Shown here piece after piece: positions 43,222-51,267 of a stretch of 64,000 nucleotides of DNA (its first letter is position 1; every line of letters starts with the position of its first letter). A program made the position numbers and the translations under genes. Origin of the DNA: Bombella sp. ESL0385 (lineage in GTDB: Bacteria; Pseudomonadota; Alphaproteobacteria; Acetobacterales; Acetobacteraceae). The stretch is from assembly GCF_009725755.1 (NCBI RefSeq), contig NZ_WNIJ01000001.1, forward strand, positions 1,116,001 through 1,180,000, in the 5' to 3' direction. The notes beneath the pieces were generated by a model. That model was not told where the DNA came from, did no database searches, and saw nothing but the letters and a program-made list of their open reading frames with translations.

Positions 43222-44285
43222 CCCTTCAGTCCGACCATAATGGTTCCTCCCTCTCTCTATTTGAGTTTTGGCCTGACAAAATCTTCTATACCCCCATTGC
43301 ACTTTATTGGTTCTTTATGGGGTTACGCTACGGGGATTTAACCATCCCTACCGCGGCTAACCCTCGTATTGAAACAGGCGGGCTGTGTGGGGAGAGTAAA
43401 AGCTCCATCTTCGATCTCGCTGGCCCTATCGCCCAAGAGGTCATCGCCCCTTATCGTGTTATCCAAAATGACGCTCAGGCCTTCGAAAAGGTACTCGCTG
43501 CTTTGGATTCATTAGAGATTACCTACCCCTTCGTATTGAAGCCTGATATTGGCTGCAACGGAACAGGCGTAAAGCTCATCACCTCTCAAGACATGCTCCA
43601 AAATGTCCTGCCCCTGTTCCCTACCGGGGTGGCGTTGATGGTGCAAAAGCTTGTTCCCTATCCATCGGAAGTTGGCGTTTTTTACATTCGGCATCCTCGT
43701 GATGAAAAAGGCCATATTACCTCCCTCACCTACAAGGAGTCTCCCATCCTTACTGGTGATGGACATTCAACATTAAAAGACCTTATCCTCAACGACCCAC
43801 GCATGGGGCAGATTCCTCAATTATATCTTCCTCGTATTAAGGGGCGGGAAAATGAGGTTCTGCCTGTTGGAGAGACGCTCTCACTCCTCTTTGCGGGGAA
43901 TCATTGCAAAGGGTCCATCTTCCGTAACGGTAAGCAAGACATCACCCCTGCGCTAGAGGAACGAATCTGCGCCATTGTGCAGGATATACCTGATTTCCAC
44001 TTTGGACGAATTGATCTTAAAGTCCTCTCCCCTGAATCCCTGCGTGAGGGGAAGGACTTCCAGATTATCGAAATTAATGGTGTCGGGTCAGAAGCTATCC
44101 ATATTTGGGACCGCAGAACGACTCTAGCCGAGGCCTACCTCACCCAGTTCTACCATTATCGGCAGGCCTTCCTCATTGGGGCTGAAAAACGCAAACAAGG
44201 GTGGAAAAGCTCAGGCATCCTCGGCACGCTGCGTTCTTGGTTAAAGCAACGCCGCCTCCTCGCCTCTTATCCAACAAACGACTAA
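43218..44285 (+). CDS. Uncharacterised ATP-grasp ligase
   Basis: A 355-residue cytoplasmic protein with an ATP-grasp fold. The lysine-containing segment FVLKPDIGCNGTGV (105-118), RIDLKV (264-269) and the metal-binding IIEINGVGSE (283-292) can be seen, as in D-Ala-D-Ala ligase and RimK relatives. N-terminal features FEFWP (15-19) and TAANPRIETGGLCGESK (45-61) look family-specific and unlike Ddl or GshB. ATP-grasp enzymes join a carboxylate to an amine or thiol; the substrate here is unknown. Translation is coupled to the DedA gene (ATGA), which suggests a joint function. Confidence 0.8.
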   Translation: MTLQSDHNGSSLSLFEFWPDKIFYTPIALYWFFMGLRYGDLTIPTAANPRIETGGLCGESKSSIFDLAGPIAQEVIAPYRVIQNDAQAFEKVLAALDSLEITYPFVLKPDIGCNGTGVKLITSQDMLQNVLPLFPTGVALMVQKLVPYPSEVGVFYIRHPRDEKGHITSLTYKESPILTGDGHSTLKDLILNDPRMGQIPQLYLPRIKGRENEVLPVGETLSLLFAGNHCKGSIFRNGKQDITPALEERICAIVQDIPDFHFGRIDLKVLSPESLREGKDFQIIEINGVGSEAIHIWDRRTTLAEAYLTQFYHYRQAFLIGAEKRKQGWKSSGILGTLRSWLKQRRLLASYPTND

Positions 44286-44298
44286 GCCACGCGCTTTT

Positions 44299-44757
44299 TT
44301 AAAGCTGCCCCGCACCGAAGATATAATTGCTAATCTGCTGCTCCAAAGAGAGCAGCGGATGCGCGTCCATAATTACAGCCCCAGCAGGTAAAGTCTGGGT
44401 CGCCTTACCGGGCATTATCTGCAAGGCATTATCCCCACCCACAGTGGGTGCCCCGATACCAACGGCCGTATCGGACGGTAATTTTAAACGATCCTCCACC
44501 ACAAAGGACACATCCACAACGGCTGTCTCTGGGTTCAGGGTAATCGCCTTCACCCGGCCAACCGTCACCCCGGCAAGGTCTACATCCGCACCATTGGCTA
44601 GACCATTTGCGGAGCTAAAAACAGCATGATAGCCCACCATATGCCGCCCCGGCCCCTTTAGCAGCCCCAGCCCATAGGCCAAGAACGTGCAGGCCGCTAT
44701 AAGAACACAGCTACTGGCGATAAATGCCCCACCACGCCCTTTAATCATTGCCTGCAT
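44299..44757 (-). CDS. mlaD: MlaD-like lipid transport protein (MCE domain)
   Basis: A 152-residue protein with an N-terminal membrane anchor (about 12-32, IASSCVLIAACTFLAYGLGLL) and a single MCE domain: VFSSANGLANGADVDLAGVTVGRVKAITL. MlaD is the hexameric substrate-binding part of the MlaFEDB phospholipid transporter that maintains outer-membrane lipid asymmetry. Normally it lies in an operon with mlaE and mlaF, which are absent here, so this copy stands alone. ATG 44757 is chosen because GAGG lies five bases upstream; a GTG six bases earlier is less likely. It is convergent with the ATP-grasp gene. Confidence 0.85.
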   Translation of the reverse strand: MQAMIKGRGGAFIASSCVLIAACTFLAYGLGLLKGPGRHMVGYHAVFSSANGLANGADVDLAGVTVGRVKAITLNPETAVVDVSFVVEDRLKLPSDTAVGIGAPTVGGDNALQIMPGKATQTLPAGAVIMDAHPLLSLEQQISNYIFGAGQL

Positions 44758-44812
44758 AGACACCTCGAAATCTCATCGACCTTCTGTTACCATTATGGCG
44801 AAATGAAGGGCT

Positions 44813-44841
44813 TGATAACATATTACACATTCACGTTATCA
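44813..44841. repeat. 7-bp inverted repeat between mlaD and uppP
   Basis: TGATAAC (44813-44819) and GTTATCA (44835-44841) are exact reverse complements with a 15-base spacer in the 162-base region between the divergent mlaD and uppP starts. The position suits an operator acting on both genes; no regulator family can be named. Confidence 0.35.
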
Positions 44842-44919
44842 TGTCCTTTTACACCCTACCAGCGTTGACGCGTATTTTCCCCGCTTCTCCGTAATGAAGC
44901 ACGACATCATGGTCCTTTT

Positions 44920-45789
44920 ATGACATTATTTCAGGCTGTTATCCTCTCCCTCCTCCAAGGTATTACAGAGCCCTTCCCTGTCAGTAGCTTGGGTCATGCT
45001 GTTCTCCTTCCTGCTTTGTTGCATTGGCCATTGGATGAGCATAGCCCACTCTTTCTGCCCTTCTTAACCATGTTACATGTTGGCACACTGGTTGCTCTCG
45101 CTCATGTCTTTTGGGCCGATTGGTGGATGATTCTTTCTGGGCTTTTTACGCCGCGTCAAACCCCACAAAAACGCTCTCAAGCAATACATTTATGCCGTTT
45201 GCTCGTAGTGGCAACGCTACCAGCGGTGTTCATCGGGGGGATATTTGAGCATTATCTCCGCCATATATTTGCCAGCCCCCTTATGGTAGCGGGTTTTCTT
45301 ACCCTCAATGGCCTTTTGCTCATCACGACAGAAGCTATGCGCCGCCGTGCTTTACGCCAGACACACTTTAGTAAAAACGATTCACCTAAGCTTGATTCCC
45401 TAACCCTAAAAGATGCTCTTTCGATAGGTTTTTGGCAGTGTCTTGCCCTGCTCCCCGGCCTCTCACGCTCTGGCGCAACCATCAATGGTGGTTTAATGCG
45501 CGGGCTAGACCATCTTACAGCCACACGTTTCTCCCTCCTCATGGCTCAACCGATTATCCTTGCCGCTACGGCTAAAGAAGCGTGGCAGCTCCGCCATGCT
45601 CACCTCTCCACCCCTATCATTGAACAATCCCTCTTAGGGGCCTTCATTGCCGGAATCACGGCGTTTATTTGCTCGCGCTTATTATTGCGCTTCTTTAAGG
45701 AGGAGAGCCAACATACCTTAACGGGCTTTGGTCTTTACTGCCTCATTGCCGGTATTGGCAGCGGATTATGGCTCTATATCGCCCCCTAA
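44920..45789 (+). CDS. uppP: Undecaprenyl-diphosphatase (UppP/BacA)
   Basis: Membrane phosphatase that removes a phosphate from undecaprenyl diphosphate to recycle the lipid carrier of peptidoglycan and other cell-surface polymers. The 289-residue protein has the two conserved regions LLQGITEPFPVSSLGH (12-27) and LLPGLSRSGATINGG, and about seven hydrophobic helices. The usual TEFLPVSS is TEPFPVSS here, a small departure in the first motif. It has the same strand as the DedA/ATP-grasp pair, with mlaD on the opposite strand between. High UppP activity is associated with bacitracin tolerance. Confidence 0.92.
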   Translation: MTLFQAVILSLLQGITEPFPVSSLGHAVLLPALLHWPLDEHSPLFLPFLTMLHVGTLVALAHVFWADWWMILSGLFTPRQTPQKRSQAIHLCRLLVVATLPAVFIGGIFEHYLRHIFASPLMVAGFLTLNGLLLITTEAMRRRALRQTHFSKNDSPKLDSLTLKDALSIGFWQCLALLPGLSRSGATINGGLMRGLDHLTATRFSLLMAQPIILAATAKEAWQLRHAHLSTPIIEQSLLGAFIAGITAFICSRLLLRFFKEESQHTLTGFGLYCLIAGIGSGLWLYIAP

Positions 45790-45882
45790 AAACAGAAAAA
45801 AGACATCTCATAATTTACAAATGCGCTCTAAAAGGCCATGAAAGAAATATTCCGGTATCATACCGTTTTCGGAGCGTTATGG

Positions 45883-47409
45883 ATGAATAAAGCCCGCCGC
45901 AAAACTCTTTCCCAAATCCAAGCCACAGGCAAGCAACACAACCTCAAGCGCAGCCTTGGGGCAACGCAGCTCCTCCTCTTAGGGGTTGGTACGGCTATCG
46001 GGGCGGGGGTTTATGTCATCACCGGGACAGCCGCGGCGGAATATGCTGGCCCTTCTGTCTTACTCTCCTTTCTCATCGCTGCAGCGGCCTGCCTTTTTGC
46101 TGCACTTTGTTACGGAGAGTTAGCCTCTACCTTCCCCGTATCTGGCTCAGCTTATTCTTACGCTTATCTCTCCATGGGGGAGAGGATGGCATGGGTTATC
46201 GGCTGGCTCCTCTTGTTGGAATATGGCGTTGCTGGCACGGCTGTTGCCGCTGGTTTTTCGGGGTATCTTACCTCGTTGTTGGAAAACTTTAACATCCATC
46301 TCCCCGCCATTATTACCCAAACGACCTTTCAATCTATTCCTCATTCCACCAGTGGGCTTTTATCATTTCACCATAGCATCAACCTACCGGGGCTGCTTGT
46401 GATGCTCTTTATCAGCCTCATTCTCATACGCGGGATTGAAGCTGTCGCACGGTTTAATACGACTTTTGTGTGCATCAAAATCGCTGTTCTTGCCCTCTTT
46501 GTGGCGATTGGTGTGTTTTATATAAGCCCTGCCAACTGGCATCCCTTTATTCCCCCCTCACAAGGGAACTTCCATTTCGGCATTGCGGGGATTTTTCGGG
46601 CAGCGTCTATCATCTTCTTTGCTTATGGCGGATTTGAGACCGTCTCCACCGCTGCGGCAGAAGCCCGCAACCCAACGCGTGATGTCCCTATCGGCATCAT
46701 TGGTAGCCTTGTAATTTGCACCATCGTTTATGTAACCGTTGCCGCTGTCCTTTTAGGGGTAGCCCCTTACCATCTTCTTGATAGAGCTGACCCTTTAGCG
46801 GTTGCCACAATGCTCATCCATAAGCCATGGCTTGCTTTGCTCATCAATGCAGGGGCAACCATCGGCCTTTTCTCGGTCCTAATTGGGCTGCTTTATGCAA
46901 TCTCCCGCATGGTCCATGCCATTAGTCATGATGGTTTATTGCCACGCGTCTTCAGCATCATTCATCCCCAGTTTAAGACCCCATGGCTCGCCACAATTCT
47001 GCTCGGCCTCCTCATGGGAGTGATGAGTGCAACCATGCCTATCGCCCTCCTAGGAGACCTCCTTTGCATTGGGACGACCCTAGCCTTTGCCATGGTCTGC
47101 TTTACCGTTATCTGGCAACGTAATCAGGACCCCAAGGCGCATCGTCCCTTCCAAGTGCCACTGGGGGCTATCTATATTCGTGGTATTTGGTTGGGCATTA
47201 CCCCTTTGTTAGGGATTTTCTTCTGCCTTTGTATGCTCATACCCCTTGAGTTGAACATTATACGCTCCACACTCAACGGAAATCTCATCCCATTGCTCTT
47301 TTTCATCATCTATGCCGCTCTTGGGGTATGCACTTATCTCTTTTATGGGCGACATAACTCGACTATGAACCAGAAATCTCCCCATCACCCTCATAATCAT
47401 CACTCCTAA
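45883..47409 (+). CDS. APC-family amino acid permease (cationic amino acid transporter-like), copy 1
   Basis: A 508-residue membrane transporter with about 12-14 helices of the amino acid-polyamine-organocation superfamily. LLLLGVGTAIGAGVYVITGTAAAEYAGPSV near the N-terminus (given in two overlapping parts) is the helix-1 substrate-binding signature, and FFAYGGFETVSTAAAE matches helix 6 of the CAT-like branch. Probably an amino acid importer; substrate not known. The frame extends to ATG 45838, but ATG 45883 has GGAG eight bases upstream and is preferred. A second paralogue follows after 28 bases. Confidence 0.85.
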   Translation: MNKARRKTLSQIQATGKQHNLKRSLGATQLLLLGVGTAIGAGVYVITGTAAAEYAGPSVLLSFLIAAAACLFAALCYGELASTFPVSGSAYSYAYLSMGERMAWVIGWLLLLEYGVAGTAVAAGFSGYLTSLLENFNIHLPAIITQTTFQSIPHSTSGLLSFHHSINLPGLLVMLFISLILIRGIEAVARFNTTFVCIKIAVLALFVAIGVFYISPANWHPFIPPSQGNFHFGIAGIFRAASIIFFAYGGFETVSTAAAEARNPTRDVPIGIIGSLVICTIVYVTVAAVLLGVAPYHLLDRADPLAVATMLIHKPWLALLINAGATIGLFSVLIGLLYAISRMVHAISHDGLLPRVFSIIHPQFKTPWLATILLGLLMGVMSATMPIALLGDLLCIGTTLAFAMVCFTVIWQRNQDPKAHRPFQVPLGAIYIRGIWLGITPLLGIFFCLCMLIPLELNIIRSTLNGNLIPLLFFIIYAALGVCTYLFYGRHNSTMNQKSPHHPHNHHS

Positions 47410-47437
47410 CGCCATTACTGGATAGCCTCTCACTCTT

Positions 47438-49003
47438 ATGCCTAAACACTCTCGTCACTCCGCTAAGAAACGTCGTGATCCACGGCGGAAAACGATGGAT
47501 CAAATCACGGCGGAAAATGATTCCATGACGCTTAAACGCAGCCTAACGGCCACCCAATTACTGCTAATGGGAGTGGGGACGACCGTTGGGGCAGGTGTTT
47601 ATGTCATGACGGGTACTGCCGCGGCAGAATATGCAGGTCCGGCCGTCCTGCTCTCCTTCCTTATTGCCGCAGCATCCTGCTTATTTACGGCCTTTTGTTA
47701 TGGGGAACTTGCTTCAACCTTTCCCGTAGCAGGCTCCTCCTACTCTTATGCTTATATCGCTATGGGAGAGCGCACGGCATGGAACATTAGCTGGCTCATG
47801 CTGTTGGAATATGGCATCTCTTGCACGGCAGTGGCGGCTGGGCTTTCGGGCTATCTAAACTCCCTATTAGGCATCTTCCACATCCATCTCCCGCAATGGT
47901 TAACTCATACCAGCCTACAGCCTGTCCCCGGCTCTGAAGGGACTGCCCTAACAGCGGGATGGCGGCTCGATCTTATTGGGTTTCTCTCCGTAATTTTGGT
48001 GACGGCCTTATTAGCCCGTGGGGTGGAGGAATCGGCACGCTTTAACTCCCTCATCGTAGCGTTAAAGATTGGCGTGTTATTTCTCTTTCTCATTATCGGC
48101 GTGGGCTATATTACCCCTGCCAACTGGGTCCCTTTTATCCCGCCTGCTCAAGCGAATTTCCATTTTGGCGTGGCAGGGATTTTCCGTGCCGCCTCAATTA
48201 TCTTCTTTGCCTATGGCGGGTTTGAGGCCGTCTCCACCGCCTCCTCCGAAGCCCGCAATCCAACGCGAGATATTCCTATCGGGATTATCGGTAGCTTGCT
48301 TATCTGCACCGTTATCTATGTCGCGGTAGCAGCTGTTCTATTAGGGATTGTCCCTTACGCTAAGCTTGATGTTGCAGACCCCCTCGCCGTGGCCACGCAA
48401 ATTATGGGCAAGCCATGGCTTGCGCTGTTAGTCAATGGTGGGGCAACCATTGGCCTTGCCTCTGTGCTGCTAGGTTTAATGTATGGGCAATCGCGCATCC
48501 TGCTAACCACTGGGCGCGATGGATTAATCCCCTCCGTCTTTAGCGAGATACATCCCCGTTATCGTACCCCTGCGCGTGGAACCTTCATTATGGGCGGGAT
48601 TATTGCCCTTATGACGGCGACCCTCCCTATTGACATTATCAGCGACCTCGTTTCCCTCGGTACGGCCCTTGCCTTTGCCATGGTCTGCTTTACCGTCATT
48701 TGGCAACGTAATTACGCACCTGAAACTAAACGCCCTTTCCGCGTGCCTTTAGGGGGAATCCGCATTCGCGGTTTTTGGATTGGTGTTACACCCCTTCTCG
48801 GAATTATCTTCTGCCTTGTGATGATTCTACCGCTGCTCTTTAATATGGTGCATGCCCTATTGGGAGGAAACCCCGTGCCTGTCCTTCTCTTGGTCGGCTA
48901 TTTCCTCATCGGGGTACTAACATATCGTTTTTATGGATTTCACAACTCCCTCATGGCCCCATCGCGCCCTCACGAGCAAGGGACATCATCTCACCCGGAG
49001 TGA
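47438..49003 (+). CDS. APC-family amino acid permease, copy 2 (tandem paralogue)
   Basis: A 521-residue paralogue of the preceding permease, strongly similar along its length, with matching helix-1 (GVGTTVGAGVYVMTGTAAAE) and helix-6 (FFAYGGFEAVSTASSE) regions. The most visible difference is in a loop near residue 345: SRILLTTGRDGLIPSVFS versus SRMVHAISHDGLLPRVFS in copy 1, which may alter substrate choice. The basic N-terminus starts at ATG 47438 without an obvious ribosome site; ATG 47495 is an alternative. It ends 13 bases inside the convergent mscS gene. Confidence 0.83.
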   Translation: MPKHSRHSAKKRRDPRRKTMDQITAENDSMTLKRSLTATQLLLMGVGTTVGAGVYVMTGTAAAEYAGPAVLLSFLIAAASCLFTAFCYGELASTFPVAGSSYSYAYIAMGERTAWNISWLMLLEYGISCTAVAAGLSGYLNSLLGIFHIHLPQWLTHTSLQPVPGSEGTALTAGWRLDLIGFLSVILVTALLARGVEESARFNSLIVALKIGVLFLFLIIGVGYITPANWVPFIPPAQANFHFGVAGIFRAASIIFFAYGGFEAVSTASSEARNPTRDIPIGIIGSLLICTVIYVAVAAVLLGIVPYAKLDVADPLAVATQIMGKPWLALLVNGGATIGLASVLLGLMYGQSRILLTTGRDGLIPSVFSEIHPRYRTPARGTFIMGGIIALMTATLPIDIISDLVSLGTALAFAMVCFTVIWQRNYAPETKRPFRVPLGGIRIRGFWIGVTPLLGIIFCLVMILPLLFNMVHALLGGNPVPVLLLVGYFLIGVLTYRFYGFHNSLMAPSRPHEQGTSSHPE

Positions 49004-50208
49004 GCCCCACTCTCCGGCCCCCTATAGCTGCCCGGCGGGGGGCAGTGTATAGGGGGTGAGAGCAATGTATCGGGGTCTGTTATGTCCAGCTTCGCCCCTG
49101 TCTCGGGCGAGACAAATGCCACACGCCGCCGCGGCAGAGCTTGAGGGAAATGCTCCCGAATATGGGCAATAGCCTTCTCCCGAATATCGCAGCGTAAATC
49201 CCAGCTCTGCATCGCATTGCGCGCACTCGCAATGATACGCACTGACATAGCTTGGTCTGTACAGTCGGACACTTGGGCATCAAACACCTTGCCATCCCAT
49301 AAAGGGCAGCCCCGTACGATTTCCCGCAACACATCGCGGATTTCATCCATTGGGGCATCATAATCCAACCAAAGAAACACAACCCCCGTAATCGCTGCGG
49401 AATTATGAGTCCAATTCTCAAAACGATTTTCAAGAAAATAAGAGATAGGCACAATATGACGCCGCCAATCCCAGACGCGCAGCACCACATAGGTGGCTGT
49501 TATCTCCTCCACCCAGCACCAATCCCCATTAATCACCACCAAATCTTCCATACGGATAGGCTGGGTAATGGCAATTTGTACCCCAGCGATAAGATTCGTC
49601 AGTAAGCCACGGGCTGATAAACCGACAATCAAAGACGCTGCACCAGCAGAGGCAAAAAGAGACACCCCATATTGCTTCACCGAAGGAAAGAGCATTAACG
49701 CTGAAGCAACCGTGATAAGGCCAATTAGGATCTCCCCCAGCCGCCGCAATACTTTAATTTGCGTCTGATGGGCACGCGCCATGATGTCATCTGCATAATC
49801 TAGCCGCTCCAGACGGTTAAGATACGCCTCTGACATTAAGCGAAATGTAGTGATGAGGGAGAAGCCAAATACCAAAATCAACACAAAGAATAGGAAAAGG
49901 CGAAGGTCTTGCTCTTGATCGTAAGAAAAACCTGTCGCTGCGGGTAAGGCGGCGAGGAGCGCAAATACCGTCACCATCACCTGCATAGGCCGCCGCAATG
50001 CACTCACCGTATTGCGAATCATCGCCCCGCTACGCGTACCCGGAATACGCAAAATGAGCGCACTAGCCCCATAACCTAAATAAAAGGCCGCCAACCCCAC
50101 AATCAGCAACATAAGGATAGATACGATGGCCGGTGGTAACCAAGACAACGCATTGCTGAAGGTGAACAAGACATCTGTAAAATGCTGAGACAAAAAGGCC
50201 GCCCCCAT
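48991..50208 (-). CDS. MscS-family mechanosensitive ion channel
   Basis: A 405-residue membrane protein with four to five hydrophobic segments in the N-terminal half, then the pore helix region SLFASAGAASLIVGLSARGLLTNLIAGVQI (shown here in part as GAASLIVGLSARGLL) and the beta domain QPIRMEDLVVINGDWCWVEEI. This is the MscS core followed by a cytoplasmic cage. Such channels open under membrane tension and protect against osmotic downshock, a likely stress for a sugar-rich habitat. Its 3' end overlaps the second permease by 13 bases. The C-terminal Pro/Ser tail is not conserved. Confidence 0.87.
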   Translation of the reverse strand: MGAAFLSQHFTDVLFTFSNALSWLPPAIVSILMLLIVGLAAFYLGYGASALILRIPGTRSGAMIRNTVSALRRPMQVMVTVFALLAALPAATGFSYDQEQDLRLFLFFVLILVFGFSLITTFRLMSEAYLNRLERLDYADDIMARAHQTQIKVLRRLGEILIGLITVASALMLFPSVKQYGVSLFASAGAASLIVGLSARGLLTNLIAGVQIAITQPIRMEDLVVINGDWCWVEEITATYVVLRVWDWRRHIVPISYFLENRFENWTHNSAAITGVVFLWLDYDAPMDEIRDVLREIVRGCPLWDGKVFDAQVSDCTDQAMSVRIIASARNAMQSWDLRCDIREKAIAHIREHFPQALPRRRVAFVSPETGAKLDITDPDTLLSPPIHCPPPGSYRGPESGAHSG

Positions 50209-50317
50209 TCTCTTATGGCTAATATGGCTGAACGTTCACGAGGGAGAAAAATAACAGCCACATCTCTGAAAGAACATAGAAAAGAATAAAAAACGCAAAC
50301 TCTATTCCTCTAGAGTG

Positions 50318-50346
50318 TTGACTCACCCAGCCGCTTGCCATAAAAG
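50318..50346 (+). promoter_or_regulatory. Sigma-70-type promoter of the tRNA gene
   Basis: TTGACT (50318-50323) and TAAAAG (50341-50346) are separated by exactly 17 bases, a good match to the -35 and -10 consensus. Transcription would start near 50353, about 30 bases before the tRNA at 50384, which is typical for a monocistronic tRNA. Confidence 0.65.
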
Positions 50347-50383
50347 CACACCCATCGTAAGCACAGGCTTATGAAGACATGAT

Positions 50384-50458
50384 GGCGGCGTAGCTCAGTG
50401 GTAGAGCAGGGGAATCATAATCCCTTGGTCGGCGGTTCAAATCCGTCCGCCGCTACCA
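50384..50458 (+). tRNA. tRNA with CAT anticodon (Met elongator, or Ile2)
   Basis: A complete cloverleaf with encoded CCA. The acceptor GGCGGCG pairs with CGCCGCT (one G-U), the D-arm is GCTCAGTGGTAGAGC, and the anticodon stem GGGGA/TCCCT encloses ATCATAA with anticodon CAT. The T-arm loop is TTCAAAT. It is not the initiator, because it lacks the C1-A72 mismatch and the three G-C pairs of the anticodon stem. CAT tRNAs may be elongator Met or Ile2 (lysidine-modified). The variable loop TTGGTC is compatible with either, so the charge identity is left open. Confidence 0.93.
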
Positions 50459-50550
50459 TCTTCTTCCTATAAAATGATGTGGCGTTCTTCGATATGCGTG
50501 CTTTAGCGCAAGCGCGTTATATTGCTTGGCGTTTTGCACCACTTCTCTTT

Positions 50551-50587
50551 ATAAAAAAAAGCAGATTGACCTAAGGCCAATCTGCTT
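50551..50587 (-). terminator. Intrinsic terminator after the DUF4167 gene (minus strand)
   Basis: GCAGATTG (50561-50568) pairs with CAATCTGC (50578-50585). On the minus strand the hairpin is followed by TTTTTTTT, giving a clear terminator 28 bases downstream of the minus-strand gene that stops at 50615. The tRNA transcript reading from the left has no T tail here. Confidence 0.88.
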
Positions 50588-50614
50588 CCTCTATCTCCCC
50601 CTTACGAGAGATAA

Positions 50615-51088
50615 TCAATCTTCATCATCCTGAGGCTCAGCGTCCTCCTCATGACGTTCAGCACGTCTCCGCCGTTCTGTCGGGCGGCGTTCGCTGCTGC
50701 TCGCTACAGGGGCAGAATCATCTTCATCCTGCTCTCTACGCTCCCGTGCATCGCGGCGTTCTTGCCGTGCTTGCTCATAATTGCGCTGCCGCTCGGCACG
50801 TTCTTGCTGAGCAGCTTGTGCGGCTTGATTCATCGCATTCAAAACGCGGAAATAATGCTCCGCGTGTTGGAAATAGGCCTCCGCCTGCACACGATCGCCT
50901 GTCCCAGTTGCATCGCGCCCTAGCTGAAGATATTTCTCAAAAAGCTGCTGAGCTGTGCCACGAATACGCAAATCCGGCCCGTGACTCTCAAACACATGGT
51001 TCCGGTTCAGAGGAATCTGACCATTATTGCCGCGGGACGTTCCCCCGCCCCCGCCTGCACGATGATGACGGTTCCTCATTCGCTTCAT
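50615..51088 (-). CDS. DUF4167 domain protein
   Basis: A 157-residue protein. The first third is basic and Gly-rich, with RHHRAGGGGG then NRNHVFESHGPDLRIRGTAQQL, followed by the conserved KYLQLGRDATGTGDRVQAEA and AYFQHAEHYFRVLNAM: the DUF4167 pattern of alphaproteobacteria. The rest is a highly charged Gln/Arg/Glu coiled region with an acidic tail (DEDDSAPVASS). Function is unknown; a nucleic-acid- or ribosome-linked role has been proposed from its place near prmC and prfA. It is transcribed on its own or with prmC and ends at a strong terminator. Confidence 0.88.
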   Translation of the reverse strand: MKRMRNRHHRAGGGGGTSRGNNGQIPLNRNHVFESHGPDLRIRGTAQQLFEKYLQLGRDATGTGDRVQAEAYFQHAEHYFRVLNAMNQAAQAAQQERAERQRNYEQARQERRDARERREQDEDDSAPVASSSERRPTERRRRAERHEEDAEPQDDED

Positions 51089-51267
51089 ATTCTCAAACCC
51101 GCAATCTTTTCAAAATGGTACATTAAAGTCGCCAATTTGTTGCTTCTTCTTATTACGCTTGGGAAGAAACACCAGAACAAAGAGGCAAGGGCTATCGCTG
51201 CCCGCATCACCTCTCTCTTTAACAAAGCGCAATCTATCAGGCCTTAGCGCATAAGCCAACCGCTTTC

